Assembly: GCA_028564925.1 (NCBI GenBank)
Contig: CM053029.1
Location: 433,081,893 to 433,145,892, forward strand
DNA: 64,000 bases
Source: Lithobates sylvaticus
Lineage: Eukaryota; Chordata; Amphibia; Anura; Ranidae
Reading direction: 5' to 3'
Under the pieces are notes generated by a model that did no database searches, was not told the origin of the DNA, and was given only the letters and a program-made list of their open reading frames with translations. Numbering within the stretch: the first letter of the stretch is position 1; every line of letters starts with the position of its first letter. The position numbers and the translations under genes were made by a program. Shown one piece after another: positions 34,861 to 45,688 of the stretch.

Positions 34861-35740
34861 TAAAGATGGCCTAGGCTATAAGAAGGTTTCCAAGACCCTG
34901 AAACTGAGATGCAGCATGGTGGCCAAGACCATGCAGCAGTTTAACAGGACAGATTCTACTCAGAACAGGCCTCGCCATGGTCCACCAAAGAAGTTGAGTG
35001 CACATGCTCAGCGTCATATCAAGAGGTTGTCTTTGGGAAAAAGACATATGAGTGCTGCCAGCATTGCTGCAGAGGTTGAAGGGGTGGAGGTTCAGCCTGT
35101 CAGTGCTAAGACCATATGCCGCATGCTGCATCAAATTGGTCTGCATGGCTGTAGTCCCAGAAGGAAGCCTTTTCTAAAGATGATGAAAGATTAAGAAAGC
35201 CCGCAAACAGTTTGCTGAAGACAAGCAGACTAAGGACATGGATTACTGGAACCATGTCCTGTGGTCTGATGAGACCAAGATAAACTTTTTTGGTTTAGAT
35301 GGTGTCAAGCGTGTGTCGTGGCAACCAGGTGGCAACCAGGTGAGGAGTACAAAGACAAGTGTGTTTTGCCTACAGTAAAGCATGGTGGTGGGAGTGTTAT
35401 GGTCTGGGGCTGCATGAGTGCCGCCGGCACTGGGGAGCTACAGTTCATTGAGGGAACCATGAATATCAACAAGTACTGTGACATACTAAAGCAGAGCATG
35501 ATCTCCTCCCTTTGGAGAGTGGGCCGCAGAGCAGTATTCCAACATGATAACGACCCCAATACAAAGAATCACCGCTCCAAGGTAATGACCTCTCCCAAAA
35601 CAGCTATCTCCACAATCCCACAGGGTGCAACAGGGACTGAATTAGAAAAGATGTAGCTGGATAGCCGCACTCCAAATTATTCAACTTTATTTCAAAAAAT
35701 GTAATAAAATCATAGGCTTGTGTACAGACTAACTGCACAG

Positions 35741-35780
35741 CTGCTGACATGTTTCACACCGAACACGGTGCTTAGTCATA
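35741..35780 (-). ncRNA. Degenerate hammerhead-like motif
   Basis: Read on the minus strand: ATGACTA (two changes from CUGANGA), a perfect CACCG/CGGTG stem with loop tgtt, then GAAACATGTCAGC. The downstream half is conserved, but the catalytic core differs, so cleavage is doubtful. Confidence 0.45.
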
Positions 35781-35782
35781 GC

Positions 35783-36366
35783 CAGGGCTGGACTTACCAT
35801 TGGGCTTGACTGGGCTCAAGCCCATGGGCCCCGTCCAATAGGGGGCCCCGCTGAGATACATAGCCGAGTGTACTCGGCTCGGCTCTGCTCACAGTCACGC
35901 CCAGTCCTGCCCTATGATGGACATAACACAGGGACTGGGCATGACTGTGAGCTGAGCCGAGTACACTCGGCTACTCTCGGCTCCGTTTGGGACTGCGAGA
36001 GGACCCGAGAGCCGCCGAGATACACAGGACTCTGTATCACGGTGGCGCCATTTTTAAACTTCAAGACTGCAATGACAAGGCTGCAAATGACACTGGGGCA
36101 AGGCTACACTGACAAGGCTGCAAATGACACTGACAAGGCTGCAATGACAATGGACAAGGCTGCAGATGGACACTGATAAGGCTGCATTGATGGGCATTTA
36201 AATGTAATTTTTTTCCTTAAACTTCCCTCCTAAAAGTTTTTTTCCTTAAAATTCTCTCCTAAACTTGGGGTGGGTGTTATACGCCGATAAATACGGTAAT
36301 ATATAGAAGGTAGGGCCCGAAAGTGACTCAAGCCCAGGGCCCCCCACCACCCTAAGTCCTGCCCTG
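35783..36366. mobile_element. hAT MITE with an 8-bp target duplication
   Basis: The 8-mer GTCATAGC at 35,775-35,782 is repeated at 36,367-36,374. The ends CAGGGCTGGACTTA and TAAGTCCTGCCCTG are inverted. Both features define hAT. The interior includes a short (aatgacaaggctgcaaatga)n array. It inserted into the hammerhead-bearing element. Confidence 0.88.
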
Positions 36367-36907
36367 GTCATAGCTAATGAATGATAACGACCCCAAACAC
36401 ACCTCCAAGACAACCACTGCCTTGCTAAAGAAGCTGGGGGTAAAGGTGATGGACTGGCCAAGCATGTCTCCAGACCTAAACCATATTGAGCATCTGTGGG
36501 GCATCCTAAAACAGAAGGTGGAGTGTAATGAGATCCACCAGCTACATGATGTCATCATTGAGGAGTGGAAGAGGACTCCGGTGGCAACCTGTGAAGCTCT
36601 GTTGAACTCCATGCCCAAGAGGGTTAAGGCAGTGCTGGAAAATAATGGTACTTGCTTTTTGTCGCACGATAGTCGCAGCGATTCTGCCCCGCAATTCCAA
36701 ATCACCCATATGTGAATGGAGCCTCAGTGCTGGGTGAGCGAGATGTGTCATCTTTAGGTGTACAGAGAAATCACAAAACAATTCAGTGTCTCCTCTGGGG
36801 ATAGCTCTACACTAAGTTGTGTTTGCACACATTTGTACACATTCATGCACATTTGCGTGAGTTTGCAGTGCGTTCCAAAAAAGAAAAATGCTGCATGCTG
36901 CACTTTT

Positions 36908-37977
36908 TTAACCACTTGTCTACTGGGCACTTTTACCCCCTTCCTGCCCAGGCCAATTTTCAGCTTTCAGAGCTGTCACACTTGACTTGAATGACAATTG
37001 CGCGGTCATGTTACACTGTACCTATGTGAAATTTTTTATCATTTTTTTCACACAAATAGAGCTTTCTTTTGGTGGTATTTACTCACCACTGGGTTTTTTT
37101 TTGCTAAATAAACTAAAAAAGACAGAAAATTTTGAAAAAAAATCATATTTTTTTCATAGTTTGTTATAAAATTTTGGTTATTTTAATTAATTAAAAACAG
37201 GTAATTGTTCTCCTTCACTGATGTGCGCTGATGAGGCTGCACTGATAAATGACACTGATGAGGGGACACTGATTCGCAGCACTGGTGGGAATTGATTGGC
37301 AGCACTGGGGGCCACTGTTGGGACTGCACTGATAATCAGTGTCCATGTCCCTTTCACACAAGCTGGTTATCGGTTTTCTTCTCCTCTCCTTATTTTGTCA
37401 GCACGAAGAAAGGAAATGCTGATAACCAGCTTGTGTTTAAATCCGTGATCAGCTATGATTGGACACAGCTAAATATGTGGTTAAGAGCCACTGACCGGTG
37501 TGCTATCATGAAGTGTCCGGCTGTCACTAGGTGTCCGAAGTGTACTGAGCATGAAGATTTTCGGAAATTGTCGGAAGATGGACGGCAACCGGGGCCATGA
37601 GTCGAGGTGAAGCCCCCACCATCCAAGTGGACATAGGGTTAGTCAAACTTAGAGGGCCCCTCGCGGGCTCGCTTCGCTCGCCACGCTTCGGGCACGGCCT
37701 CGCTGCGCTCGGCTCTTTTATATTCTAACTCTATGTCCACTTGGATGGTGGGGCTTGAAAGTGGACTCACGGCGCAGGCGCCGTTCATCCTCGGCAATTT
37801 TCGGAATCAGGGTGTCGGCTAATGATACAACACCGGCTCTTTACCCCGATCACAAAGCACGCCTCCCACACACCCCAGCAGGCACAATTACAGGAGGATG
37901 TCATATGATGGTCTCCCAGAACTGACCAGCCGTGCTGTAGCCGTCATTCGGCTATAACGTGGTTGCCAAGTGGTTAA
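36908..37977. mobile_element. TTAA-flanked element, copy 2
   Basis: Starts TTAACCACTTGTCTACTGGG and ends CCAAGTGGTTAA, with a TTAA at each edge. It includes a foreign palindrome at 37,612-37,757 and a gctgcactgataaatgacac array near 37,220-37,330. Its right TTAA is shared with copy 3. Confidence 0.8.
37610..37760. repeat. GC-rich palindrome inside copy 2
   Basis: The arms cccccaccatccaagtggac and gtccacttggatggtgggg flank a core rich in gctcgcttcgctcgccacgc. It looks like a small independent insertion. No coding capacity. Confidence 0.75.
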
Positions 37978-38388
37978 CCACTTCAGTCCCGGAAAAGAAT
38001 TTACCCCCTTCCTGACCAGAGCACTTTTTGCGATTCGGCACTGCGTCGCTTTAACTGAAAATTGTGCGGTCGTGCTACATTGTACCCACACAAAATTGAC
38101 TTCCTTTTTTCCCCACAAATAGAGCTTTCTTTTGGTGGTATTTGATCAGCTCTGTGGTTTTTATTTTTTGCGATATACACAAAAAAAGAGCGTCAATTTT
38201 GAAAAAAAACACATTATTTTTTACTTTTTAGTATAATAAATATCCCCCAAAAATATATAAAAAAAATGTTTTCCTCAGTTTAGGCCGATATGTATTCTTC
38301 TACATATTTTTGGTAAAAAAAAAATTGCAATAAGCGTATATTGATTGGTTTGCACAAAAGTTATAGCGTCTACAAAATAGGGGATAGA
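37974..38388. mobile_element. TTAA-flanked element, copy 3, truncated
   Basis: Starts TTAACCACTTCAGTCCCGG and matches the first half of copies 4 and 5 until aaaataggggatag at about 38,388, where it breaks off before the fold-back element. Confidence 0.8.
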
Positions 38389-38468
38389 TTTAGATTGCCT
38401 CCAGCCCCGCCCCTAGCCTGCTCTGCTGAAGGGGGGCGGGCCCCGTGCATAATAGCACTGTGTATATC

Positions 38469-38609
38469 CTCAAACTACGGCCCTCCAGCTGTTGCAGAAC
38501 TACACATCCCATGAGACATTGTAAAACTCTGACATTCACAGACATGACTAGGCATGATGGGAATTGTAGTTCCTGAACAACTGGAGGGCCGTAGTTTGAG
38601 GACCCATGG
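38469..38609. mobile_element. hAT-type MITE in the left arm
   Basis: Palindromic ends ctcaaactacggccctccag and ctggagggccgtagtttgag, flanked by the 8-mer TGTATATC at 38,461-38,468 and 38,610-38,617. It is absent from the matching place in the right arm, so it entered after the fold-back formed. Confidence 0.85.
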
Positions 38610-38974
38610 TGTATATCAAGGTGAAGTCCAGGAAAAATATAGAGCTGTGCCTGTGGAAGGGCTTAAGCCTTTGCATAGAAGATATTCCTCATCAATATGA
38701 GCATCCACACTGCATGATGTACATAATGTGAAGGGCTGTGCAATCTGTTCAGGAACGAAAACAGCAGCCTGACACGGAGCCTCCGCTTACACAAATCTGT
38801 CTGTGCACAGCCCTGGAAAATCCATATATGGGAGGTCAATAAAAATTATAGAGCAGTGTCTGTGACAGTGGCGGCTGGTGCTCAAAAATTTTGGTGGGGC
38901 GCAAACAAAAACTGAAAAATACTGAAACCACACCACCCCCCCCCCCCCCCCCCAATCAATTGCAGCCTCACTGT

Positions 38975-39410
38975 GCCCATCAAATGCAGCCATTGTGCCT
39001 GTCATATGCAGCCACTTGTGCCCGTCATATGCAGCCACTTGTGCCCATCAAATGCAGCCACTTGTGCCCATCAAATGCAGCCACTTGTGCCCATCATATG
39101 TAGCCATTTGTGCCCAATATATGCAGCCACTTGTGCCCATCATATGCAGCCACTTGTGTCAAGTATATGCAGCCACTTGTGCCAAGTATATGCAGCCACA
39201 TGTGCCTAGTATATGCAGCCACTTGTGCCAATCAAATGCAGCCACTTGTGCCCAGTATATGCAGCCACTTCTGCCCCTCATATGCAGCCATTTGTGCCTA
39301 GTATATGCAGCCACTTGTTCCCAGTATATGCAGCCACTTATGCCCATCATATGCAGCCACTTGTGCCCAGTATATGAAGCCGCTTGTGCCCATCAAATGC
39401 AGCCAGGCGC
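38975..39410 (-). repeat. 23-24 bp minisatellite, left arm
   Basis: About 18 copies of a unit with catatgcagccacttgtgcc. The right arm has only about five inverted copies (41,330-41,470), so the arrays changed length after the arms formed. Confidence 0.9.
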
Positions 39411-39904
39411 GTCCCCCGGCTCAGCTGTCACTTCACTAGCCCCCCCCCCCTCTGTGGCCAGTCCAGCGACACTTACCGAGTGACAGGGCTCTCCTCCTGC
39501 TCTTCTGTAGCGGCGGCTGTGGCTCCTGTGTCCGCTTGGCTCCTCAGGCTTTCCCCGCCGTGTCTCCTCTTCCGCCAAAGCGTTAGGCATCCAATAGGAT
39601 CACTTAAATGCTTTGGCAAATCGGAAGACAGGTTTCACTCAAAGGGGCCGGGCACATATATAGGGAGGGCAGTGGAGGTGTCAAGGGGGGGCGGTGTCTG
39701 TGCGCGGGCCGCCACTGGACTGTGATCTCTGTGAAGTGCTGGATCACCTCCGCTGCTTTTCCTCCAATTAGGGACCAAAGAAGCTGAGTGCGAGTTTACC
39801 TGTAGCTCTCACACTGAAGACTTGTACACCATCATCATGGCATCCCAGGACAGTGGGTACTGGGTCCCCCGAGTGCAGAGCGCATGTGTGACCCGCTTTG
39901 GGGT

Positions 39905-40690
39905 CACTGGTGGCTTAGGGAGGAGAGGGCCCCTGGGTGGACGTGGGAGAAGGAGAGGGCTCCTGGGTGGATGTGGGAGGAGAGGGCTTCTGGATGGATG
40001 TGGGAGAAGGAGAGGGCTCCTGGATGGATGTGGGAGAAAAAGAGGGCTCCTGGGTGGATATGGGAGAAGGAGAGAGCCCCTGGGTGGCCGGTGGAGAAGG
40101 AGAGAGCCCCTGGGTGGCCGGTGGAGAAGGAGAGAGCCCCTGGGTGGCTGGAGGAGAAGGAGAGGGCCCCTGGGTGGCTGGAGGAGAGAGCACATGGGTG
40201 TTTGGAGGAGGAGAGGGCCCCTGGGTGGTCATTTGGTCAACAAGAGGGCCCCTGGGTGGCTGGGGGAGAAGAAGAGGGCACTTGGGTGTTTGGAGGTGGA
40301 GAGGGCCCCTGGGTGGCCATTTAGTGAAGAAGAGGGCTCCTGGATGGCCGGGGGAGAAGGAGAGGGCACCTGGGTGGTTAGCAGAGAAGGAGTGGGCCCC
40401 TGGCTGTTTGAAGGAGAAGGAGATGGCCCCAGGGTTGGCCAAAATTTTAAGAGCTGGTCCTTGGGTGGTTGGAGTAGGAGAGGGAGCCACCAGTCTCCCT
40501 TCTCCAGCCACCCAGGGGCTCTCTCCTTCTCCACCGGCCATCCATGGGGCTCTCTCCTTCTCCACCAGCCACCCAGGGGCTCTCTCCTTCTCCACCGGCC
40601 ACCCAGGGGCTCTCTCCTTCTCCCCTGGCCACCCAGGGGCTCTCTCCCTCTCCCACGTCAACCCAGGAGCCCTCTCCTTCTCCCTAAGCC
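39905..40690. repeat. Mirrored minisatellite at the centre of the fold-back
   Basis: The left half repeats gggtggctggaggagaagga units, and the right half repeats their reverse complement. This symmetry explains the long open frames on both strands (39,822-40,793 plus; 39,915-40,718 minus), which translate as low-complexity repeats and are not considered genes. Confidence 0.88.
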
Positions 40691-41329
40691 ACCAGTGACC
40701 CCAAAGCGGGTCACACATGCGATCTGCCCTCGGGGGACCCGGTACCCACCGTCCTGGGACACCATGATGATGGTGTACAAGTCTCCAGTGTGAGAGCTAC
40801 AGGTAAATTCGCACGCTTCTTTGGCCCCTGATTGGAGGAAAAGGAGCAGAGGCGATCCAGCCCCCAGCACTTGACAGAGATCACAGACCAGTGGCAGATT
40901 CTGCATTGTGGGTGCACGGGCACCACCCCCTCCCCGACACCTCCACCGCCCTCCGTATTCATGTGCCGGCCCCTTTGAGGACGCCGGACACATGAAATAC
41001 TATGGCGGGGATGTGTATTTTGAAGCATGTGATTAGAGCCAGAGGCTCTAATAGGCTTTAAAATAGGGTGGGCTTGGTTTGTAAAACACTGCGTCCTGAT
41101 CCCACCCTGTTGTGTGGCATAGCAAATTAATTTTCGCACTAACGTTCCTCCCTGACAATCAGCAGGCAGGTCAGTGAGACCTGTCTCCCGATTGGCCAAA
41201 GCATTAGGCGATCCTATTGGATGCCTAACGCTTTGGCGGAAGAGGAGACACAGCTGAAGGAAGCCTGAGGAGCCGAGCGGACACAGGAGCCGCAGGGGGG
41301 TTAGTGAAGTGACAGCCGAGCCAGGGGAC

Positions 41330-41480
41330 GTGCCTGGCTGCATTTGATGGGCACAAGCGGCTGCATTTAATGGGCACAAGTGGCTGCATATGATGGGCAC
41401 AAGTGGCTGCATTTAATGGGCACAAGTGGCTGCATATGATGGGCACAATGGCTGCATTTGATGGGCACAGTGAAGCTGCA
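41330..41480 (+). repeat. Minisatellite, right arm of fold-back
   Basis: About five units of ggctgcatttgatgggcaca, the inverted counterpart of the left-arm array. Confidence 0.85.
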
Positions 41481-42003
41481 ATTGATTGGGGGGGGGGGTG
41501 GTTTCAGTATTTTTCAGTTTGTTTGTGCCCCCCAAAAGTTTTGAGCACCAGCCACCACTGTCACAGATACTGCTCTATAATTTTGCTTGACCTCCCATAT
41601 ATGAATTTTGCAGGGCTGTGCACAGACAGATTTGTGTAAGCGGAGGCTCCGTGTGTCAAGCCCTTCACATTATGTACATCATGCAGTGTGGATGCTGATA
41701 TTGATGAGGAATATATTTTATACAAAGGCTTGGTCCCTTCCACAGGAACAGCTCTATATTTTTCCTGGACCTCACTTTGATATACACAGTGCTATGTCTA
41801 TAATTTTTCTTGACAGAAATTAGCGTCTGCGTATGCTCGGTATAGGAGTGGTGAAGCCGCGCATGCACAATGGAGCCCCACTATCAGCTGTTTCGTGACA
41901 AAGCCACACAGGAAGTGATGTGGTCAATCTTTTGAATGGGTCAACGTTTTTTTTTACAACACCGGCACTGGTTCCAGGTGACCACTAGGGTCTGGTCAGA
42001 ATA

Positions 42004-42425
42004 TTAAAGTGGTTGCAAACCCTGTTACACCACTTTTACCTACAGGTAAGCCTATAACATGGCTTACTGGTAAGTACCGTGAATATCTCCTAAACTTGAA
42101 CAGCGTAGGAGATATTCAGTATATGCGCTGCTGTCGACGTCATTGGCACATGCGCACTGAAGAAATGGGCCGCTGGTGCTGTTTCTTCAGGACTCGTGCC
42201 ATGACCGGCGGCTCCCATCCGCGGGAGTAATATCATCATGGCTCCGGCCAATCACAGCACCGCAAAGCCGCAAATAACTCCGGTGGAAGATGCCGGCCGA
42301 GTGCCGATTCAGGGCTTCATTCTGAGGTAAGTATTTCATAATGAGCTAGTATGCGTTACATACTAGCTCCTTATGCCTTTGTCTTGCCGGGGTTTTTTTT
42401 CTGAAGGTTTACAACCTCTTTTTAA
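42004..42425. mobile_element. TTAA-type MITE with AAGTGGTTGCAAACCC ends
   Basis: The left end TTAAAGTGGTTGCAAACCC and the right end ggtttacaacctctttttaa are inverted, with TTAA at each edge. Non-coding. Confidence 0.75.
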
Positions 42426-42559
42426 TGTCCAGTAGCCAGTCACACATTATAGACTGTGTGCTCCGGCTTTCCTCATACACATAACGGAAACGTGCCGAGC
42501 TGTATACTTGTCAGTATTCCGTCCAGTCACCATCCTCATACTGCCGCCTTTCCAATGAT

Positions 42560-42900
42560 AACCAACCGCCTCAACATCCGAGCACCTCATACATCGATAG
42601 CAGCGGTCGGAGCCGCGCGCACCGCACCGTTGTGTTGTCGCGTGACGTTGCGATGCGCGCTCCCGCGGCCGTGTGTTCGGGGTCGGAGTTCGTATGTAAA
42701 AACAAGATGGCGGCCGGCGCGCCCCGGACCCCCTGCTGTCTGTGACAGGGGTGACTAAACAGTGAGAGAGCGCAGGAAAGAGGCGGACCACGGCCACTGC
42801 TGCTCCCAGCGAGGGTTCAGTTCCTGGCACGGAGGCCTCCCCGCTCTGTGAATAAGGCCGGAAACAACAAAGAGGTAAATGAGCATCCGAGCCGAGGCCA
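42560..42900 (+). promoter_or_regulatory. CpG-rich promoter with a non-coding first exon
   Basis: CpG density rises sharply here and stays high to about 43,130. A CRE-like gtgacgttgc lies near 42,642, and a YY1-type element aagatggcggcc at 42,704-42,715, a common position just after transcription starts. The ATG in that element opens a frame of only 12 codons. A splice donor follows (gag then gtaaat, 42,875). No coding exon of a named gene follows in the window. Direction and gene are inferred. Confidence 0.5.
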
Positions 42901-43199
42901 CCTCCGCCACAGGCGACAGTGATTCAGCGCCTTCCAGCCTGGCCCGGAGCATCCCTCTGCCTGGCCGTGCCATACTGACACCCACAGGCAGCCTGCAGCA
43001 CGGGGGTGTGAGGGGAGGGGGAGGGAGGGCCGGCCGGCCGGCTCCATCACAGGACATCATCACTTCTCTTATCTCCTCTCTTATCATCCCACACAACTTT
43101 CTGCTCCGGGGCCACGCCACTCATCCCTACTGACACCAGGAGGACGGGCACCACTGCATGGAGGGATCGCCACCACACAGCCATTCACTGCTGGCAGCA

Positions 43200-43830
43200 T
43201 CATGGAGCCCATCATATGGGGGGCTGTGATAATAGAGGCCATCATGAGGGGGGCTAGAATTCTAATAGAGGCCATTATGAGGGGGGCAGTAATTCTAATA
43301 GAGGCCATCCTGAGGGGGGCTGTGATTCTAATAGAGACCATCCTGAGGGGGGCTAGAATTCTAATAGAGACCATCATAAAGGGTGCAGTAATTCTAATAG
43401 AGACCATCATGAGGGGAGCTGTAGCTCTAATAGAGGCCATCATGAGGTGGGTTGTAATTTTAATAGACACTATCATGAAGGGTGCAGTAATTCTAATAGA
43501 GACCATCATGAAGGGGGCAGTAATTCTATTAGAGGCCATCATGAAGGGGGCAGTAATTCTATTAGAGGCCATCATGAAGGGGGCAGTAATTCTATTAGAG
43601 GCCATCATGAGGGGGGCTGTAATTCTAATAGAGACCATAATGAGGGGGGCTGTAATTCTAATAGAGACCATAATGAGGGGGGCTGTAGTTCTAATAGAGG
43701 CCATCATAAAGGGTGCAGTAATTCTAATAGACACCATCATGAGGGGTGCAGTAATTATAATAGTGACCATCATGAGGGGTGCGGTAATTCTAATAGAGAC
43801 CATCATAAAGGAGTGCTATAATTATAATAG
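43200..43830 (+). repeat. 33-bp minisatellite next to the CpG island
   Basis: About 19 copies of a 33-bp unit (catgaggggggctgtaattc plus taatagagac). The 11-codon period keeps a 243-codon plus frame (repeat IMRGAVILIET) and a 240-codon minus frame open. No start context, splice site or homology supports a protein. Confidence 0.92.
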
Positions 43831-44294
43831 AAGACATTGTGATGAACTCCCAACACCCCGACTGGGGTATCTTCGCCAGGAAGCTGCTCCCCAAGATCTG
43901 GAACATGAGGCAAGTGACTATAGATGTAGCTAGCCTAAAGAACTAGACTATCCTTTTTCAGCCAATGGTTTCTTTAGGGGTGCCTTGGCAAAATGCCTAA
44001 AAATTGCCCAATAATTGTATACAAGCCGGCATGTGGATGAAGCCTGCCTTTTAGTTACCCAAAGCCACGTGTTTTCATTGTCAACCATTACAACCTTCTA
44101 GCAGCCGGCATCCTAATGGCCAATGGCTTCATCGGTTGATAAGGAGGATGTCAGTTGCCTGCATAAAATCCTTGTATGACCCCTCTGCAACGGTGGGGTC
44201 ACATTAGCTGAGTGATGAAGAAAAACTTGAGAAGAGAAACATTGGAACACTAGTCAGTACCAGTTTGCTAAAGTGTATTTTGCTTTGGAAGAAT

Positions 44295-44655
44295 AAGGCC
44301 TCTTTCACACGGATGATCTGTTCAGGTCCGCCTGCCAGTTTTTTAGGCGGACCTGAACGGACGCTCCATAGACCTCTATGGAGGGTCAGATGTCAGCGGT
44401 GACATGTCTGCTGACATCCGATCCAAAAAAAGCTACTTTTCCATCCGTCTGCGGATCGGCTCGGGTGACGACGGACTCTACGGTCCATCGTCATCCAATC
44501 ACCCATAGGGGAGAGCGACGCTCTGACAAGTCCGTCTCTGCACTCTGTGCAGAGACAGACCTGTCATCTGCCTGCTCAGCGGGGTTCGATGGAGCGATCC
44601 CCCGCTGAGCAGAGCGGGCTCCGTACACGGACATGTCCGTGTGAAAGAGCCCTTA
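44295..44655. mobile_element. MITE with CTTTCACACGGA ends
   Basis: The left end aaggcctctttcacacgga and the right end tccgtgtgaaagagccctt are inverted. The interior has inverted CGGAC-rich motifs. It lies inside the hAT element. Confidence 0.75.
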
Positions 44656-45111
44656 GTGCCGGTTCACACTGGGGCAACACGGCTTACAGCGCGACTTAGC
44701 AAGGCAACTTGGAAGCAACTTCAACGTGACTTGGAAGCAACTTGAACGTGACTTTGAGTTATTTACAACACAACTTCAAGTCTCCCCCAGGCCAGGCGAC
44801 TTTGGCTGTGGCCAATCGCAGAATAATCAGCTCTCTGGGAGGGTGGGGTTTGCCTGAGTAAACAAATTTCTTTTCCTGTAAAGTCGCTTCAAAATAGATG
44901 GAGATCCGACTTGGAGGCGACTTCCATTGAAATCAATGGGTACAAGTCACCTAGAAGTCGGATTGAAGTAGTACAGGAACCTTTTTTGAAGTCGGAGCGA
45001 CTTCAGTAGTGTGCATTGAGACGGCTCCATAGATTAACATTACAGCGCGACATGGGGCGTCTCGGGGCGACCTGAAGTCGGATCCTGAGTCGCCCTGGTG
45101 TGAACCGGCTC
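44656..45111. mobile_element. Harbinger-like MITE with a TTA duplication
   Basis: The ends gtgccggttcacactgg and gtgtgaaccggctc are inverted and flanked by TTA on both sides (44,653-44,655; about 45,112-45,114), the 3-bp target of PIF/Harbinger. It directly abuts the previous MITE. Confidence 0.75.
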
Positions 45112-45468
45112 TTAATCGCCTCTAATGTTGGTTGACCTGCTTGGACTTGTGGATGTTGCTACATTATGTAAAACTGTTAGAAGAGTTTTTACAGTTGGGG
45201 TGCCTTGAGACTGTCCAAATTTTTTTAAGGGTGCCTTGACTGAAAATAGTTTGAGAAACCCTGAACTAGACAACACAATTTTTTGAAGTAAATAAGAACT
45301 GCTTTATTAGACATACATACTGAATTTATATAGAAAGCCACCCGTTAAGAGCTAATCAGATTATCACAGACAATGCCCACCTCAGACAGTCTGGTACCCC
45401 CACAGGAATTCATTTATACAAAGTCATTTAGTGACCAGCTCCAACTGGAAAACTTGAAAACGCAGTAA

Positions 45469-45688
45469 GGCCGGCCATACACGGAGCAAATGGTTGCAGG
45501 AAAGACAGTGATTGACAGGGGGATCCCTCCTGCCTGGGCCATTGTCCCTAGCGGCTATAGGAGCCACTACCAATAATTGCAAGAGAATCCGGCAGGCTGG
45601 TTGTACCCAAGTTGATCGGTAGATCAAGTTGGTACATTCAGCCTGCCCATTAACGGCTTTAATCAATTCAAACCGCGTATGACCGGCC
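45469..45688. mobile_element. Harbinger-like MITE with a TAA duplication
   Basis: The ends ggccggccatacacgg and cgtatgaccggcc are inverted, flanked by TAA at 45,466-45,468 and 45,689-45,691. Non-coding. Confidence 0.78.

Larger units (their letters stand above)
35560..36380 (-). mobile_element. Short hammerhead-bearing retro-insertion in the Tc1 gene
   Basis: The 16-mer atgataacgaccccaa occurs at 35,544-35,559 and 36,381-36,396. Once a later hAT MITE and its duplication are removed, the inserted sequence is only about 229 bp. On the minus strand it starts with a hammerhead-like fold. It has no protein-coding capacity, so it is a non-autonomous, retrozyme-like or Penelope-derived element. Confidence 0.65.
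34861..36652 (+). pseudogene. Tc1-like transposase remnant, split by an insertion
   Basis: Tc1 transposases cut and paste at TA sites with a DDE nuclease. The HTH N-terminus (ATGCTQ-like region, KLSAHAQRHIKRLSLGKRH) is at 34,916-35,194. A stop and frame change follow near 35,190. The first catalytic Asp (WSDETKIN) is at 35,262-35,285. The second (NDNDPKHTSK) is at 36,378-36,408, and the Glu (LNHIEHLW) near 36,480-36,500. An 821-bp insertion (35,560-36,380) with a 16-bp duplication separates them. The inverted ends are lost. Non-functional. Confidence 0.85.
38452..41795. mobile_element. 3.3-kb fold-back element with internal minisatellites
   Basis: The left tip atagcactgtgtatatc (38,452) is the reverse complement of the right tip ending 41,795. 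The arms, about 1.5 kb each, match through several blocks in inverted order. One is gtgaagtccaggaaaaatat near 38,620, inverted at 41,750. Another is ttccgccaaagcgttaggca near 39,570, inverted at 41,220. A third is ccagtgaccccaaagcgggt near 40,690, inverted at 39,890. The centre near 40,480 is a mirrored minisatellite. No transposase. Confidence 0.85.
43949..45263. mobile_element. hAT-type element with an 8-bp duplication and two nested MITEs
   Basis: The 8-mer AACTAGAC flanks it (43,941-43,948; 45,264-45,271). The left edge tatcctttttcagccaatgg and right edge tttgagaaaccctg are a degenerate inverted pair. A related fragment is near 50,950. No transposase. The two MITEs account for about 820 bp of the length. 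Confidence 0.8.

Noticed and set aside
39822-40793. Long open frames on both strands in the fold-back centre
   Set aside because: They are low-complexity repeats of a mirrored minisatellite, in frame on both strands because of symmetry. No domain or start context.
42879-43133. 84-codon frame after the splice donor in the CpG island
   Set aside because: It starts within the presumed intron, is GC-driven and has no recognisable domain.
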